A stretch of 64,000 nucleotides of DNA, taken from contig NZ_GG697129.1 in NCBI RefSeq assembly GCF_000160575.1, positions 319,733 through 383,732 of the forward strand. The letters are read 5' to 3'. The translations under genes and the position numbers were made by a program. The stretch comes from Weissella paramesenteroides ATCC 33313 (lineage in GTDB: Bacteria > Bacillota > Bacilli > Lactobacillales > Lactobacillaceae). The notes under the pieces were generated by a model that saw only the letters and a program-made list of their open reading frames with translations, did not search any database and was not told the origin of the DNA. Positions 44,417 to 52,720 of this stretch are shown here, one piece after another. Positions within the stretch are counted from its first letter, which is position 1. The number at the start of each line of letters is the position of its first letter.

Positions 44417-44448
44417 AAAAAACACCTGTTCAGTTGGACAGGTGCTTT
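44417..44448 (-). terminator. terminator of the minus-strand tRNA cluster
   Basis: GCACCTGT/ACAGGTG stem with TTTTTTT following on the minus strand. Confidence 0.85.
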
Positions 44449-44460
44449 GATACACAATAA

Positions 44461-44533
44461 CTGGGATAGCTGGATTCGAACCAGCGAATACACGGTACCA
44501 AAAACCGATGCCTTACCACTTGGCCATATCCCA
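44461..44533 (-). tRNA. tRNA-Gln (TTG), minus copy 1
   Basis: 73 nt. Acceptor TGGGATA/TATCCCA, D stem GCC/GGC, anticodon loop TTTTGGT (anticodon TTG), T arm GCTGG-TTCGAAT-CCAGC, discriminator G. The first anticodon-stem pair appears to be T-T in all three copies. Confidence 0.88.
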
Positions 44534-44599
44534 ATATCTATGACTTAATCATTTTAGTGCATTTTATTTTTACTGTCAATATTGATTATTGTAAATAAA

Positions 44600-44632
44600 A
44601 AGCCAACAAGCGTAATCGCTCATTGACTCTTT
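44600..44632 (-). terminator. hairpin after minus tRNA-Gln copy 2
   Basis: GTCAATGAGCG pairs with CGCTTGTTGGC (with G-U pairs), followed by TTTTTATTT. Some transcription must read through if the third tRNA at 44461 shares the promoter. Confidence 0.75.
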
Positions 44633-44636
44633 GTAG

Positions 44637-44709
44637 CTGGGATAGCTGGATTCGAACCAGCGAATACACGGTACCAAAAACCGATGCCTTACCACTTGGC
44701 CATATCCCA
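44637..44709 (-). tRNA. tRNA-Gln (TTG), minus copy 2
   Basis: Identical to the copy at 44461-44533 and to the plus-strand copy at 47626-47698. Anticodon TTG. Confidence 0.88.
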
Positions 44710-44716
44710 ATAATAA

Positions 44717-44799
44717 TGGGGGCTATAGGATTCGAACCTATGAACCCGAAGGAATGGATTTACAGTCCACCGCGTTTGACCAGACTTCGCTAAACCCCC
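44717..44799 (-). tRNA. tRNA-Tyr (GTA), minus copy
   Basis: An 83-nt class II tRNA. Acceptor GGGGGTT, anticodon loop with CTGTAAA (GTA), a variable arm with CCTTCGGG, T arm ATAGG-TTCGAAT-CCTAT, discriminator A. Confidence 0.92.
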
Positions 44800-44837
44800 A
44801 TATGTGTATCAAGCATTTCTGCCCCGACAACTCTTAT

Positions 44838-44866
44838 ATCATACCAGTAAAAAAAACAGATTGCAA
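44838..44866 (-). promoter_or_regulatory. promoter of the minus-strand tRNA cluster
   Basis: TTGCAA (44861-44866), a 17-bp spacer and TATGAT (44838-44843), about 38 bp before tRNA-Tyr. It lies outside the inverted repeat, inside the flanked segment. Confidence 0.75.
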
Positions 44867-44896
44867 GCACTTTTTAATAGTTATTTATTTGATCAC

Positions 44897-45015
44897 AAAA
44901 AAGCCATCAATCTACCAATTCCAAGTCAGTAGATTGATGACCATAAATGGATTCCAAAAGAATTGAAGCAATATAACAATCATTAGCTCCTAAACAACTT
45001 CTGTTCCATTCTATA
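44897..45015 (-). repeat. 3'-end repeat of dtpT: family A-like block plus family B terminator
   Basis: After the dtpT stop the minus strand has GGAGCTAATGATTG, ATTGCTTCAATTCTTTTGGA, then the hairpin TCATCAATCTACTGAC/GTAGATTGATGG and T6 (44897-44942). Confidence 0.7.
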
Positions 45016-45021
45016 TATAAA

Positions 45022-46467
45022 TTATTTCACACCAGCCATCAAACGTTTGATGCGTGGCACCAAGAATACTAATAGAATTCCTAATACAACTGAAGCTAAA
45101 CCAAACCACATAAAGTAGGCAACTTCATTGTCTGGTGAATATAACGTTACTAATTGTGCATTCAATGCTGATCCAGCAGATGAAGCCAGGAACCACATTG
45201 ACATCATTTGTGACATAAATGCCTTTGGTGCAAGTTTAGTCGTGACTGATAGTCCAACCGGAGAAATCAGCATTTCACCGATAATAACTAAAGCCCATGA
45301 CCCAACTAGCCATAATGGTGACACACGTCCTGAGGTACCAAACAACGTACCTGGTAATGCCATCAATAAGAATGAAGAGCCAGCGAACATTAGTCCAATG
45401 GCAAATTTCATTGGTGAGGAAGGCTGATTCTTTTGCCATTTTACCCATAGCCAAGCAAAGAATGGCGTATAAAGCATAATGAACAATGGATTCAATGACT
45501 GGAACCAGGCAGCCGGGAACCATGAAGTATCAACACGTTCAGCAGCAAATGTTGCCAAAACAATTGAACCTTGTTCCTCAATTGCCCAGAATAATACAGC
45601 AGCTAAGAACAATGGAATATATGAGAATACGCGTGAACGTTCTTCTTTTGTTACTTTGGCTGATGTTGTCATTAATACAAAATATGAAATTGGCAAAATA
45701 ATTGCAACAATGGTCAATAGGTTAACATAGTTTTGTAGACTATTCCAGCCCATCAAGTTCATCAAAACAACAATTAATACAAAGAATACAATCCCCAAAA
45801 TGATCTTAATAACTAGAGGCTTAACTTCCTCCTCTTGTAATGGATCAGGTGCATAATTTGAATCTTCATGTAAATGCTTGCCACCAAAATGGTACTGCAA
45901 CAAACCAAAGAACATACCAATGGCCGCTAGTGAAAATCCAGCATGGAATCCAACACTGTTTTGTGTCCAACCAACTAGCAATGGCGAAATAAATGAACCT
46001 AAATTAATACCAAACACAAAGATTGAGAATCCAGAATCTCGAGAACTATCACTGTCTTCATATAGTGACCCAACCATTGAAGAAACATTTGGCTTAAGCA
46101 ATCCAGTTCCTAATACAATTAGAATCATTGAAATAAACATTGCTGTTGACCCAAAAGGTAGTGCCAATGCAATGTGGCCAAACATAATCAGGACACCACC
46201 CCAGAACACCGTCCGCCGCTGTCCTAGAATACGATCAGCAATAAAACCACCAACAACTCCTGATAAATAAACCATTGAGGCATAAATAGCCATAATTGAT
46301 GCGGCCGTCGCTCTAGTAATATTTAAATCACCAGTGCTAATTAAATGCCACATGTAGTATAGCAAGATGGCTTTCATACCATAGTAACTGAAACGTTCCC
46401 ACATTTCGGTCATAAATAATGTTTTTAGACCGTAGGGTTGTCCCAGAAATTTCTTTTCCGTTTTCAT
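45022..46467 (-). CDS. dtpT: di-/tripeptide transporter (POT/PTR2 family)
   Basis: A proton-driven peptide importer of 481 residues with about 14 hydrophobic segments. Signatures are [20 protein letters not shown] (with the ExxERFxYY motif), [18 protein letters not shown], and the central [17 protein letters not shown] corresponding to the PTR2 FYxxINxG motif. It supplies amino acids to a peptide-dependent bacterium, alongside PepO. TGAGGAG precedes the ATG. It is divergent from the phosphoesterase gene and lies within the tRNA-flanked segment. Confidence 0.95.
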   Translation of the reverse strand: MKTEKKFLGQPYGLKTLFMTEMWERFSYYGMKAILLYYMWHLISTGDLNITRATAASIMAIYASMVYLSGVVGGFIADRILGQRRTVFWGGVLIMFGHIALALPFGSTAMFISMILIVLGTGLLKPNVSSMVGSLYEDSDSSRDSGFSIFVFGINLGSFISPLLVGWTQNSVGFHAGFSLAAIGMFFGLLQYHFGGKHLHEDSNYAPDPLQEEEVKPLVIKIILGIVFFVLIVVLMNLMGWNSLQNYVNLLTIVAIILPISYFVLMTTSAKVTKEERSRVFSYIPLFLAAVLFWAIEEQGSIVLATFAAERVDTSWFPAAWFQSLNPLFIMLYTPFFAWLWVKWQKNQPSSPMKFAIGLMFAGSSFLLMALPGTLFGTSGRVSPLWLVGSWALVIIGEMLISPVGLSVTTKLAPKAFMSQMMSMWFLASSAGSALNAQLVTLYSPDNEVAYFMWFGLASVVLGILLVFLVPRIKRLMAGVK

Positions 46468-46515
46468 GATAAAAACTCCTCATTCAAATAAAGTGTTCTT
46501 CTACTCTGAACATGA

Positions 46516-46529
46516 TGACAAAAATGTCA
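46516..46529. promoter_or_regulatory. inverted repeat in the dtpT/phosphoesterase divergent region
   Basis: TGACA-AAAA-TGTCA lies about 50 bp before dtpT. It could be a repressor site. No known match. Confidence 0.3.
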
Positions 46530-46647
46530 CTTGTTAAATTTTACTTGAATTTATAACTTTCCACAAGCGCTACTATCATTTCCTACTAATTTTTTTATCA
46601 CTTTTGTTATAATCAATTTATGAGATTGTGTGGCAAAAGGAGTTTCT

Positions 46648-47475
46648 ATGACCAAAATTATTGTATCAAGTGATAATCATCTTGATGTTAATAAGCAAGA
46701 TGTTGAAAAAGTACTTGTTCAACAAGCAACAACTCTTCACAAGTTACGACCAGATTATTACCTAATTGCTGGTGATTTATTTAATGATTTCGAAAAGTCA
46801 TTAAAATACGTTCATGATTTACAAGCTGCTTTGGCGACAGACACAAAAGTATTATTTATTGCTGGTAACCATGATATGGGACGTAATATTTCGTTTTCAG
46901 AATTAGAAACCAATCTCGATCCACTTTATCTTCATAATCAATATATTGACATTCCTAATTCTGATTGGCGGATTATTGGTCATAACGGTTGGTATGACTA
47001 TAGCTTTACGCCTGATATTGATCCAGAAGCCATTGCACGTTTCCGTTCTGGTTTCTACTACGATCGTGTCATTGATCAGCCGATGAGTGATTTAGAACGA
47101 ATGGCGTTAGGCCATTATCAAATGAAACGACTACTAGATGATGCCGTTAGACACCATAAACAGGTTATTTTCTATACACACTTTGCGCCAATCAACGACG
47201 AGATTTTTTACCCGAATAATAATTCTCGTTGGGCAATGGTCAATGGTGTCCTTGGTTCAACTAAAACAGGCGAATTGTTAGCACAGTACGATAATGTCCA
47301 ACATGTTTTCTACGGACATATCCACGTTACTGTCCCTCCACGTAAAAAACATTTGATTACTTACTACAATCCTAGCGTTGGTTATAATCGCCATAAATTG
47401 CAAGAATGGACAGCTGACACTTTTTACCAATCGTGGTTAAACAAAATAATTCAAATAGTGTTGACAAGTAAATAA
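46648..47475 (+). CDS. metallophosphoesterase
   Basis: A 275-residue calcineurin-like phosphoesterase. Metal-binding motifs appear in order: SDNHLD (GD/SDxH), LIAGDLFND (GDxxD type), FIAGNHDMG (GNHD), FYTHFAP (H) and FYGHIHV (GHxH). TIGR03729-like Lactobacillales phosphoesterases have this layout. The ATG at 46648 has AAGGAG 5 bases upstream; the frame is open from a GTG at 46630. TATAAT at 46608-46613 is a likely -10. Its last codons contain the -35 of the downstream tRNA promoter. Substrate unknown. Confidence 0.9.
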   Translation: MTKIIVSSDNHLDVNKQDVEKVLVQQATTLHKLRPDYYLIAGDLFNDFEKSLKYVHDLQAALATDTKVLFIAGNHDMGRNISFSELETNLDPLYLHNQYIDIPNSDWRIIGHNGWYDYSFTPDIDPEAIARFRSGFYYDRVIDQPMSDLERMALGHYQMKRLLDDAVRHHKQVIFYTHFAPINDEIFYPNNNSRWAMVNGVLGSTKTGELLAQYDNVQHVFYGHIHVTVPPRKKHLITYYNPSVGYNRHKLQEWTADTFYQSWLNKIIQIVLTSK

Positions 47476-47489
47476 GTATTCTGTATAGT
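47461..47489 (+). promoter_or_regulatory. promoter of plus-strand tRNA-Tyr/Gln
   Basis: TTGACA (47461-47466), a 17-bp spacer and TATAGT (47484-47489). The -35 lies inside the last codons of the phosphoesterase gene. Confidence 0.85.
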
Positions 47490-47535
47490 ATATATTCGTT
47501 GAGGTGATAATTTAATTATTACTTTTCATACATAT

Positions 47536-47618
47536 GGGGGTTTAGCGAAGTCCGGTCAAACGCGGTGGACTGTAAATCCATTCCTTCGGGTTCATAGGTT
47601 CGAATCCTATAGCCCCCA
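47536..47618 (+). tRNA. tRNA-Tyr (GTA), plus copy
   Basis: 83-nt class II tRNA, identical to 44717-44799 except one D-arm base. Anticodon GTA. Confidence 0.92.
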
Positions 47619-47625
47619 TTATTAT

Positions 47626-47698
47626 TGGGATATGGCCAAGTGGTAAGGCATCGGTTTTTGGTACCGTGTATTCGCTGGTTCGAATCCAGCTATCCCAG
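47626..47698 (+). tRNA. tRNA-Gln (TTG), plus copy
   Basis: 73 nt, identical to the two minus-strand tRNA-Gln genes. Anticodon TTG. Confidence 0.88.
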
Positions 47699-47705
47699 CT
47701 ACAAA

Positions 47706-47744
47706 GAGTCAATGAGCGATTACGCTTGTTGGCTTTTTATTTTG
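47706..47744 (+). terminator. terminator of the plus-strand tRNA pair
   Basis: GTCAATGAGCG-ATTA-CGCTTGTTGGC stem followed by TTTTTATTTTG. Confidence 0.85.
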
Positions 47745-47757
47745 TTCTAGAAATGAA

Positions 47758-47856
47758 AATAAAAAGGCTGAAACAAAAGAAAATGTTCCAACCTTTATTA
47801 ACTAAAAATATATTATATATAAGCACGTAAGTTTGATAATCATCCTGTCAAATATT
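47758..47856 (-). repeat. family A 3'-end repeat, short form, after the MFS gene
   Basis: Minus strand: spacer with TTATATATAATATATTTTTA, then the hairpin AAAGGTTGGAACAT with TTTCAGCCTTT (imperfect) and a T-rich tail. The long stem-loop is missing. Confidence 0.6.
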
Positions 47857-49095
47857 TTACTGCATTGTTTCGGTTTCAAATTGCGCTGGCATTTTTGCTG
47901 ATTTGATAATTGTGCCCATGGCAACCAACGTCCCAACCATTAAAATTCCTGCCATACCCCAATCATTTGTAAACTGTGATAATGAAACCATCAACCCTGA
48001 GATAATATTACCTACGGGACGAGTTGCTGAGAAAGCGCCAGAATAAGCACCAATTTGCACAGGATTCATCATGTCCGCACGCATGGTTTGACTTGAAGGT
48101 ACGTTGATAATTTCTCCCAACGTGAAAACAACTGAAACCATGACCAATGGCCAGAAATCACGTAACAAAAATGAAATAGCGAAACCAAATCCTTGAATAA
48201 ATGTACCAATTGCAAAACTCCGAATTAACGGCCAACGATTAGTATAACGATTGATCCAATTCATCACCAACACAATCATGACAGTATTTATTACTAACAT
48301 AAATGACAGCATACGTTGTCCATAAAAATGGATACCCATGAAGGTGTAATCATGGAAAGATTGCGTCAAATGAGCAGCTAAATAAAAATCTGGCTGTGAA
48401 TAGATAACAACTGCAAAAATCGAGCCAAACATAAACAATACGTAGCGCTTATCAGATAATACTTGCCCATAAGATTTGACAGCACTCCAAACGGATGAGC
48501 TTGCGTGCACATTATCCATATTCAGCGTCTCTGACATACCAAACTTAATGATCGCCGCATTAATTATGCCCACGACAACCGAACCTAATAACAGTTCAAA
48601 TAGATAATCACGGAAGAACCAACCACCAATGGCTGCACCTAACATCACACCAATATTAATAATCCAATAAATCAACGCATAGACAAACTTTCTATTTTTT
48701 ATCGTTGATGCATCAATCATCATTGCCTGTTCAGCTGGGTCTGCTAATGACGACCCAATTGATGCCATTAAAAAACCGATAAAAGTGATGTACGGATTCG
48801 TAAACCATGGTGCATTCATTAACATTGCCAATGCATAGCCAGATATAATTAACGCTGATCCGATCAACATTGTTCGTTTACGTCCCCATACATCCGATAA
48901 ATGACCGCCATACAGTCCGGCAATAAAACCAGCTACAGAAACAACCATTAACAAAAATCCAGATACAAAAGCACCAAAATATTGCACATAATAAATTGTC
49001 ATATTGGGGCCAATTGAACTACCAAGTAAGACTGTTAAAAATACGGTTAACGTTCTTAGCTTTAAATTCCGATTTAAAGCCATAAATTCCTGCAT
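47857..49095 (-). CDS. MFS transporter, 12-TM (DHA1-like)
   Basis: A 412-residue major facilitator protein. The motif A loop is GGHLSDVWGRKRTMLIG, followed by 12 hydrophobic helices and a central charged loop. It resembles drug or export MFS proteins of the MdtH/YqjV type; the substrate is not known. The frame is open to 49125, but the ATG at 49095 has GGGAGGGG several bases upstream. It is a single gene, divergent from the DUF1836 gene. Confidence 0.88.
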   Translation of the reverse strand: MQEFMALNRNLKLRTLTVFLTVLLGSSIGPNMTIYYVQYFGAFVSGFLLMVVSVAGFIAGLYGGHLSDVWGRKRTMLIGSALIISGYALAMLMNAPWFTNPYITFIGFLMASIGSSLADPAEQAMMIDASTIKNRKFVYALIYWIINIGVMLGAAIGGWFFRDYLFELLLGSVVVGIINAAIIKFGMSETLNMDNVHASSSVWSAVKSYGQVLSDKRYVLFMFGSIFAVVIYSQPDFYLAAHLTQSFHDYTFMGIHFYGQRMLSFMLVINTVMIVLVMNWINRYTNRWPLIRSFAIGTFIQGFGFAISFLLRDFWPLVMVSVVFTLGEIINVPSSQTMRADMMNPVQIGAYSGAFSATRPVGNIISGLMVSLSQFTNDWGMAGILMVGTLVAMGTIIKSAKMPAQFETETMQ

Positions 49096-49294
49096 AACAA
49101 AACCCCTCCCATACTTAAAACTCAAATTGTACCCATATTATCACAATCTCAGCTCCCTTGTCCTATTTTCCTCAATACTTTTAATTTATCAAACAGCAAA
49201 CTTTTTTAGACCAGATATAACTATCATTTAGTTTCATGGTCTAGGTGTGATATAATATTAAGGTAAAATCTACAATGATATGAGGTTACAACTA

Positions 49295-49813
49295 ATGACT
49301 GTAAATACATTGAAAAAAAATAACTTTGAAGACATCGTTTTCCCACATTGGGATGACCTACCAAATTTTGACCTCTATATGGATCAAGTAGTTGAATATA
49401 TTAATCAGGTGTTAGCACCGCTTGAAATGCCTACTGTTACTTCAACGATGATTAACAACTACGTCAAAAAAAAGATGATTTTAGCACCTGTAAAGAAGAA
49501 GTACCAAACGCTACAAATTGCTGATATTTTGATCATTTCATTGCTAAAACCAATCTTTTCATTGGATCAAATTCGAGCAGCAATCGATCAAATCACTGTT
49601 GATGATTATCCCAAAAAAGCTTACGACTCATTTGTTGATACGCTATTAGGATTTTTCAAAAACCCAACCAATCAACCACTGGAAGGCGTATCATTGGAAA
49701 CGCAACTCATGCAGTCTGCTGCTAGTGTGCTTTTCCACAAGCTGGAAGCTGAAAAAATTCTAAGCACTTTGCAACAACAGCATCCTATAAAAGAAGTTCC
49801 CACAACTAAGTAA
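49295..49813 (+). CDS. DUF1836 family protein
   Basis: A 172-residue protein of the DUF1836 family, with a MerR-like helix-turn-helix character. It reads PHWDDLPNFDLYMDQVVEYI, then VTSTMINNYVKKKMILAPVK (the HTH core) and YQTLQIADILIISLLKPIFS. The ATG at 49295 has GAGG 9 bases upstream, rather than the ATG at 49280. Proteins of this family are often next to degV-like or cell-division genes, but here it stands alone. A DNA-binding role is inferred. It ends in the family B terminator. Confidence 0.85.
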   Translation: MTVNTLKKNNFEDIVFPHWDDLPNFDLYMDQVVEYINQVLAPLEMPTVTSTMINNYVKKKMILAPVKKKYQTLQIADILIISLLKPIFSLDQIRAAIDQITVDDYPKKAYDSFVDTLLGFFKNPTNQPLEGVSLETQLMQSAASVLFHKLEAEKILSTLQQQHPIKEVPTTK

Positions 49814-49846
49814 AAACCGAGTCTGGGACATAAATTAATATAGCCT

Positions 49847-49888
49847 AAAAAGGCATCAATCCGCTAAGATAGTAGATTGATGCCTTTT
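49847..49888 (+). repeat. family B terminator repeat, after DUF1836 gene
   Basis: AAAAGGCATCAATC and GATTGATGCCTTTT form a perfect 14-bp stem with T runs on both strands. Confidence 0.85.
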
Positions 49889-50103
49889 AACGTGAGATTG
49901 AGACAAAAGAAAATGTTCCAATTTCTTCTTGCTAAATCTGTATTAATTATAAGCCTGTAATTTTTATAGCATAGACGCGTTCCAAAAGTCTGAAGCATCA
50001 ATATAACGCAATTTGCGCAATCCCTGTCCTTCGCTTTGCTACGGCCAAAAATTGCGCAAACCACGTTACACACCGGCTTCAAAACGACTTTTGTCTCGCT
50101 CTA
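49889..50103 (-). repeat. family A 3'-end repeat, full-length copy after the histidine kinase gene
   Basis: Minus-strand order: AGAGCGAGACAAAAG, long stem-loop with arms ATTGCGCAAA (50051-50060) and TTTGCGCAAT (50012-50021) and outer pairs AACG/CGTT, loop with GTAGCAAAGCGAAGGA, TGCTTCAGACTTTTGGAACG, a spacer and a weakened terminal hairpin. The ends GAGACAAAAG and CTTTTGTCTC are inverted repeats. Confidence 0.85.
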
Positions 50104-51231
50104 TTAATTTGGTAATTCATCATCTTCCGGTGTTAACGGCAAATTAATAATAAAACTAGTGAGTTTATCATCTGATTCAACTCGTACTTGGCCACCATGG
50201 GCATTGATAACCCCATTGACGATAGCAAGTCCCAATCCTGTACCACCCGTTTTAGTATTGCGCGAACTTTCAACACGATAGAATCGGTCAAATAGGCGCT
50301 TGATTGATTCGTCGGGAATTTTAGCTCCATTATTTGTCACGCGAATTTCCACCTGATTCTCCTCAGTTACTGCTTTTGCGGATAAACGGACAAAGGTTGC
50401 CCCTTCACCATACTTCAAGGCATTATTGATCAAATTCATAAATACACGTGCTAATCGGTCAGGATCACCGACCATTTCAATAACAGCCGGATTTGACACA
50501 GCAGAAATGACAACACCCTTTTGTTCTGCCTCGAGCTCGTAATTCACCGCAAGTTGCTGTAACATTGCTGCCAAATCCAACGGTGCCCAATGAAGTTTAA
50601 AGTCAACTTGATGAACTTGTGTGTAATCAAACAAATCTTCAACTAATGATTTCATTTGACCGGACTTGTCAAAAGCTGTTTGCGCATATTTCATAATTTC
50701 CTCACGGCGCAATTTTTGTTGTCCATTATCATTAATAATCAACCCTAAATAGCCTAAAATCGATGTCAATGGTGTTCGTAAATCGTGTGATACATTCGTC
50801 ACCATTTCATCTTTCGAGCGCTCAATCTCATGTTCTTCCATCATAGCTTGTTGCGCCGCCTCAAATACACCGTTAATATTTTCTGCTAATGGTTGCAAAC
50901 GATGTCCCCAGCGTTTAACTTCCAACCCTTTACTCTTTGTATCACCCACTTGTGGCACTAATTTATTTACTGCTATTATCAATTCCGCCAATTTTGTTCG
51001 TTCATAAAACTGCCACAGCAAACCTAGCCAGATAATTAGTAAGATACCACCAACAATCGTAACGGTTACTAGCGACCGCTGTGATATATCAATTAATTCT
51101 GATACTAAATTATTTGTGTGCCAATGTGGTTGCATCAGGAGAATGATACCAATTCCCATGCATACAAAAAGCAGGGCGGAAACCACTGCCTTGACCGTTA
51201 ACAAAAGCCAACTCAGTACTCTTAGTTTCAT
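50104..51231 (-). CDS. sensor histidine kinase (VanS-like group)
   Basis: A 375-residue membrane kinase with two N-terminal TM helices (about 12-35 and 55-75) and a very short outer loop. The HisKA box is VSHDLRTPLTSILGYL (phospho-acceptor His) and the HATPase shows NALKYGEG (N box), VTNNGAKIP and GGTGLGLAIVNGV (G box). The ATG at 51231 has AAGG 8 bases upstream; a GTG at 51237 is too close to it. It lies 18 bp after its response regulator. It resembles VanS-type kinases in layout, but no van resistance genes are present. Confidence 0.9.
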   Translation of the reverse strand: MKLRVLSWLLLTVKAVVSALLFVCMGIGIILLMQPHWHTNNLVSELIDISQRSLVTVTIVGGILLIIWLGLLWQFYERTKLAELIIAVNKLVPQVGDTKSKGLEVKRWGHRLQPLAENINGVFEAAQQAMMEEHEIERSKDEMVTNVSHDLRTPLTSILGYLGLIINDNGQQKLRREEIMKYAQTAFDKSGQMKSLVEDLFDYTQVHQVDFKLHWAPLDLAAMLQQLAVNYELEAEQKGVVISAVSNPAVIEMVGDPDRLARVFMNLINNALKYGEGATFVRLSAKAVTEENQVEIRVTNNGAKIPDESIKRLFDRFYRVESSRNTKTGGTGLGLAIVNGVINAHGGQVRVESDDKLTSFIINLPLTPEDDELPN

Positions 51232-51249
51232 CCCCACTGCCTTTCTGTA

Positions 51250-51939
51250 TTAAAGTACTTCAATCTTGTAACCAACACCCCAAACAGTTTGTACAACTTG
51301 GTTACCCCCAGTTGCATCTTCCAACTTATCACGCAAATGTGACACATGGACCATAACCGTTTTAGCTGAAACGACAGATTCTTGCTGCCAGACACGCTCA
51401 AAAATGTCATCAGCACTGAACACTCTATTTGGATGTGATGCTAATAGGTACAATATACCAAATTCTAACGCTGTTAAATTAATGTCAACACCATCAGCAG
51501 TTCGTACTTCATGACTATCTTTATTGATTGTCAATGGGCCAACATCTAATACTTCTGGCGTGGCTTGTGCCAACCCATTTTGGGCACGACGTAATAATGC
51601 TCGTACACGTGCCATAACTTCTAATGGATTAAATGGCTTTGTCACATAATCATCAGCACCTGTAATCAATCCCTGGATCTTATCCATAGCACCTGATTTT
51701 GCTGACAGTAACAAAATTGGTACTGGGTTGTCTTTACGAACTTCTTTCAAGACCTCTGTACCACTCATTTCAGGCATCATGATATCTAAAATAATTAATC
51801 CGATATCAGGATTTGTGCGAATTTTAGTAAGTGCTTCTTTACCATCACTAGCAATAACTGGCTCATAGCCTTCATTTTTTACATAGATTTCTAGCAATTC
51901 CGCAATTTCATGGTCATCATCAACAATCAAAATCTTCAT
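51250..51939 (-). CDS. OmpR-family response regulator (VanR-like group)
   Basis: A 229-residue regulator. The receiver has the acidic pair DDD (9-11), the phospho-acceptor Asp in LIILDIMMPEMSG and the Lys in YVTKPFNP; the C-terminal winged helix has LTALEFGILYLLASHPNRVF and VSAKTVMVHVSHLRDKLE. It pairs with the kinase downstream. Its target genes cannot be read from this window. The signal may concern the cell wall, judging only by family resemblance. Confidence 0.92.
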   Translation of the reverse strand: MKILIVDDDHEIAELLEIYVKNEGYEPVIASDGKEALTKIRTNPDIGLIILDIMMPEMSGTEVLKEVRKDNPVPILLLSAKSGAMDKIQGLITGADDYVTKPFNPLEVMARVRALLRRAQNGLAQATPEVLDVGPLTINKDSHEVRTADGVDINLTALEFGILYLLASHPNRVFSADDIFERVWQQESVVSAKTVMVHVSHLRDKLEDATGGNQVVQTVWGVGYKIEVL

Positions 51940-51964
51940 TAATTTACCCTCACTGCTTCTTTAG

Positions 51965-52708
51965 CTATTTTTTCCGAGATTGTGGCTGAGCATTTGCGCC
52001 AAGGAAGCCACCCTTAATTCCTGTCTTTGCGCGCCAATAGCGGAATCCTAGGAATGCAATCACTGCAATGACAAGGTATACCCAACCTGGTAGTAATGGA
52101 TTGATTACTGCTGGCAAGAAGGCAAAGCCTAGATATGCTAAGAACCAAATTGCAAAGGCCCCAACTGTAACAATTGCCTTTTTCCAAAATGATACATGCT
52201 TGCCATCTCGACGTGGTGCAAGTGTTAATGTAACAGCTGAGAAGAAAATACCACCCAAGATTGATGTCAAAATCAATGAAGTAATACCGGCTGCCCCAGC
52301 AGAGCCAGCTGATGATGATTTCACACCACTAAACAATAATGTTAGTCCGAACATGAAACTAAACATCATAAAGAATGCAATTGCATTATCAATTGCAAGT
52401 GGCCAAAAACCATAACTTGCGTAACCACGAGTATCATCACTCTTTTCTGCCTCAGTCTTTAATCCCATTGCTTCAGCTGGTGAATTATATAATTGCTTTG
52501 CTGTGACCCCTGTTTTTTGGGCAGTCAATAATTTTGCACCAACTTCTGTAATCAACTGTGCCTTTGACTCATCCCCATTAGCAAGAATGACCATCTGACG
52601 AATAAATTCCTGATTACGATTGGTCAACCCTGATGTTGCCAGCTCTTGCACTGTTGGCAGCGTTGGCTTAGGCGCTTGTGATTGTGTTTGTTCCTTTGAC
52701 TCTGTCAT
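51965..52708 (-). CDS. DUF1129 family membrane protein
   Basis: A 247-residue protein: a soluble N-terminal part (about 1-95, EELATSGLTNRNQEFIRQM-like) followed by four hydrophobic helices and a basic tail. It matches the DUF1129 family found next to ychF in many Lactobacillales. The ATG at 52708 has GGGGA upstream; the frame opens at 52720, adjoining the ychF stop. It is likely translated with ychF. Function unknown. Confidence 0.87.
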   Translation of the reverse strand: MTESKEQTQSQAPKPTLPTVQELATSGLTNRNQEFIRQMVILANGDESKAQLITEVGAKLLTAQKTGVTAKQLYNSPAEAMGLKTEAEKSDDTRGYASYGFWPLAIDNAIAFFMMFSFMFGLTLLFSGVKSSSAGSAGAAGITSLILTSILGGIFFSAVTLTLAPRRDGKHVSFWKKAIVTVGAFAIWFLAYLGFAFLPAVINPLLPGWVYLVIAVIAFLGFRYWRAKTGIKGGFLGANAQPQSRKK

Positions 52709-52720
52709 AATTTTCCCCAA

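Larger units (their letters stand above)
44593..44805. repeat. 213-bp inverted repeat, left copy (tRNA-Tyr, tRNA-Gln, terminator)
   Basis: Reverse complement of 47530-47742 with a single mismatch, in the tRNA-Tyr D arm (T here, C there). It begins at ACATATGGGGG and ends at GGCTTTTTATTT. Confidence 0.93.
47530..47742. repeat. 213-bp inverted repeat, right copy
   Basis: The same tRNA-Tyr, tRNA-Gln and terminator as 44593-44805 in opposite orientation, with one base difference. The two copies flank 2,724 bp containing dtpT, the phosphoesterase gene and both tRNA promoters. Confidence 0.93.

Noticed and set aside
44593..47742. tRNA-associated prophage or integrative element
   Set aside because: The enclosed genes are ordinary housekeeping genes with no integrase; the repeats are inverted and contain whole tRNAs rather than direct attachment repeats.
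50104..51939. Vancomycin-resistance regulatory pair
   Set aside because: The kinase and regulator resemble VanS/VanR in layout, but no ligase or dehydrogenase genes are nearby, so only a general two-component assignment is justified.
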